Assembly (NCBI RefSeq): GCF_004320535.1
Contig: NZ_SIHY01000003.1
Coordinates: 62,001 to 126,000 of the forward strand
Length of the DNA: 64,000 bases
Reading direction: 5' to 3'
From: Arthrobacter sp. S41
Lineage (GTDB): Bacteria > Actinomycetota > Actinomycetes > Actinomycetales > Micrococcaceae
The position numbers were made by a program, and so were the translations under genes. The notes beneath the pieces were generated by a model. It saw nothing but the letters and a program-made list of their open reading frames with translations. It searched no databases and was not told where the DNA came from. The first letter of the stretch is position 1, and each line of letters starts with the position of its first letter. Shown in pieces: positions 63,985-64,000 of the stretch.

Positions 63985-64000
63985 AACTTCATCCTCTCAC

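Overview
This 64 kb window is ordinary chromosome from a moderately GC-rich actinobacterium, most likely one of the Micrococcaceae (Arthrobacter or Glutamicibacter type). The signs are an actinobacterial-type MoeZ adenylyltransferase-rhodanese, two diverged MoeA paralogues, a pca operon ordered HGBDC beside IclR regulators, an FBP-domain EF-G-binding protein, and many genes with a TANNNT box only 6-7 bases before the ATG, as expected for leaderless mRNAs. There is no rRNA, tRNA, insertion sequence, prophage or CRISPR array.

Layout. 0-13 kb is a molybdenum cofactor and molybdate uptake region. modA-modB-modC-moeA-mobA reads leftward with every junction overlapping, moaA diverges from it, and moaE-moeZ diverge from moaD-moeA2-moaC-mog. 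Together these cover MPT synthesis (MoaA, MoaC, MoaD/E, MoeZ), adenylation and Mo insertion (Mog, MoeA) and guanylylation (MobA); no molybdoenzyme gene is present. A DinB-like protein with a divergent WYL regulator, an M20 peptidase and an acetyltransferase are interspersed. 13-16.7 kb holds a MarR regulator controlling a membrane protein, an esterase and a secreted lipase.

16.7-27.7 kb is a complete protocatechuate branch of the beta-ketoadipate pathway. PcaK imports aromatic acids, PobA makes protocatechuate from 4-hydroxybenzoate, PcaHG cleaves the ring, PcaB, PcaC and PcaD produce 3-oxoadipate, and PcaIJ plus PcaF yield succinyl-CoA and acetyl-CoA. Two IclR regulators accompany it, and three copies of a GTTCA-N5-TGAAC palindrome lie in the divergent pcaF/pcaK promoter region.

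27.7-43.4 kb mixes housekeeping genes (rlmH, an Lhr helicase, a Nei-type glycosylase, a pseudouridine synthase) with a small accessory islet of a GIY-YIG nuclease and a HigBA-type toxin-antitoxin pair whose antitoxin is fused to an ImmA/IrrE-like metallopeptidase. 43.4-46.2 kb is gene-sparse accessory DNA with small acetyltransferases, a CYTH protein and three copies of a short hairpin repeat.

46.2-64 kb carries transporters, queuine salvage (tgt and a YhhQ-type transporter), an orphan ABC pair, a TetR regulator, pdxK, an FBP-domain gene, a large secreted subtilisin and a GH3 lipoprotein. The FBP gene is preceded by what looks like a complete translation-dependent attenuator: promoter, 18-residue leader peptide, and mutually exclusive antiterminator and terminator hairpins. 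This is the most interesting undescribed signal in the window.
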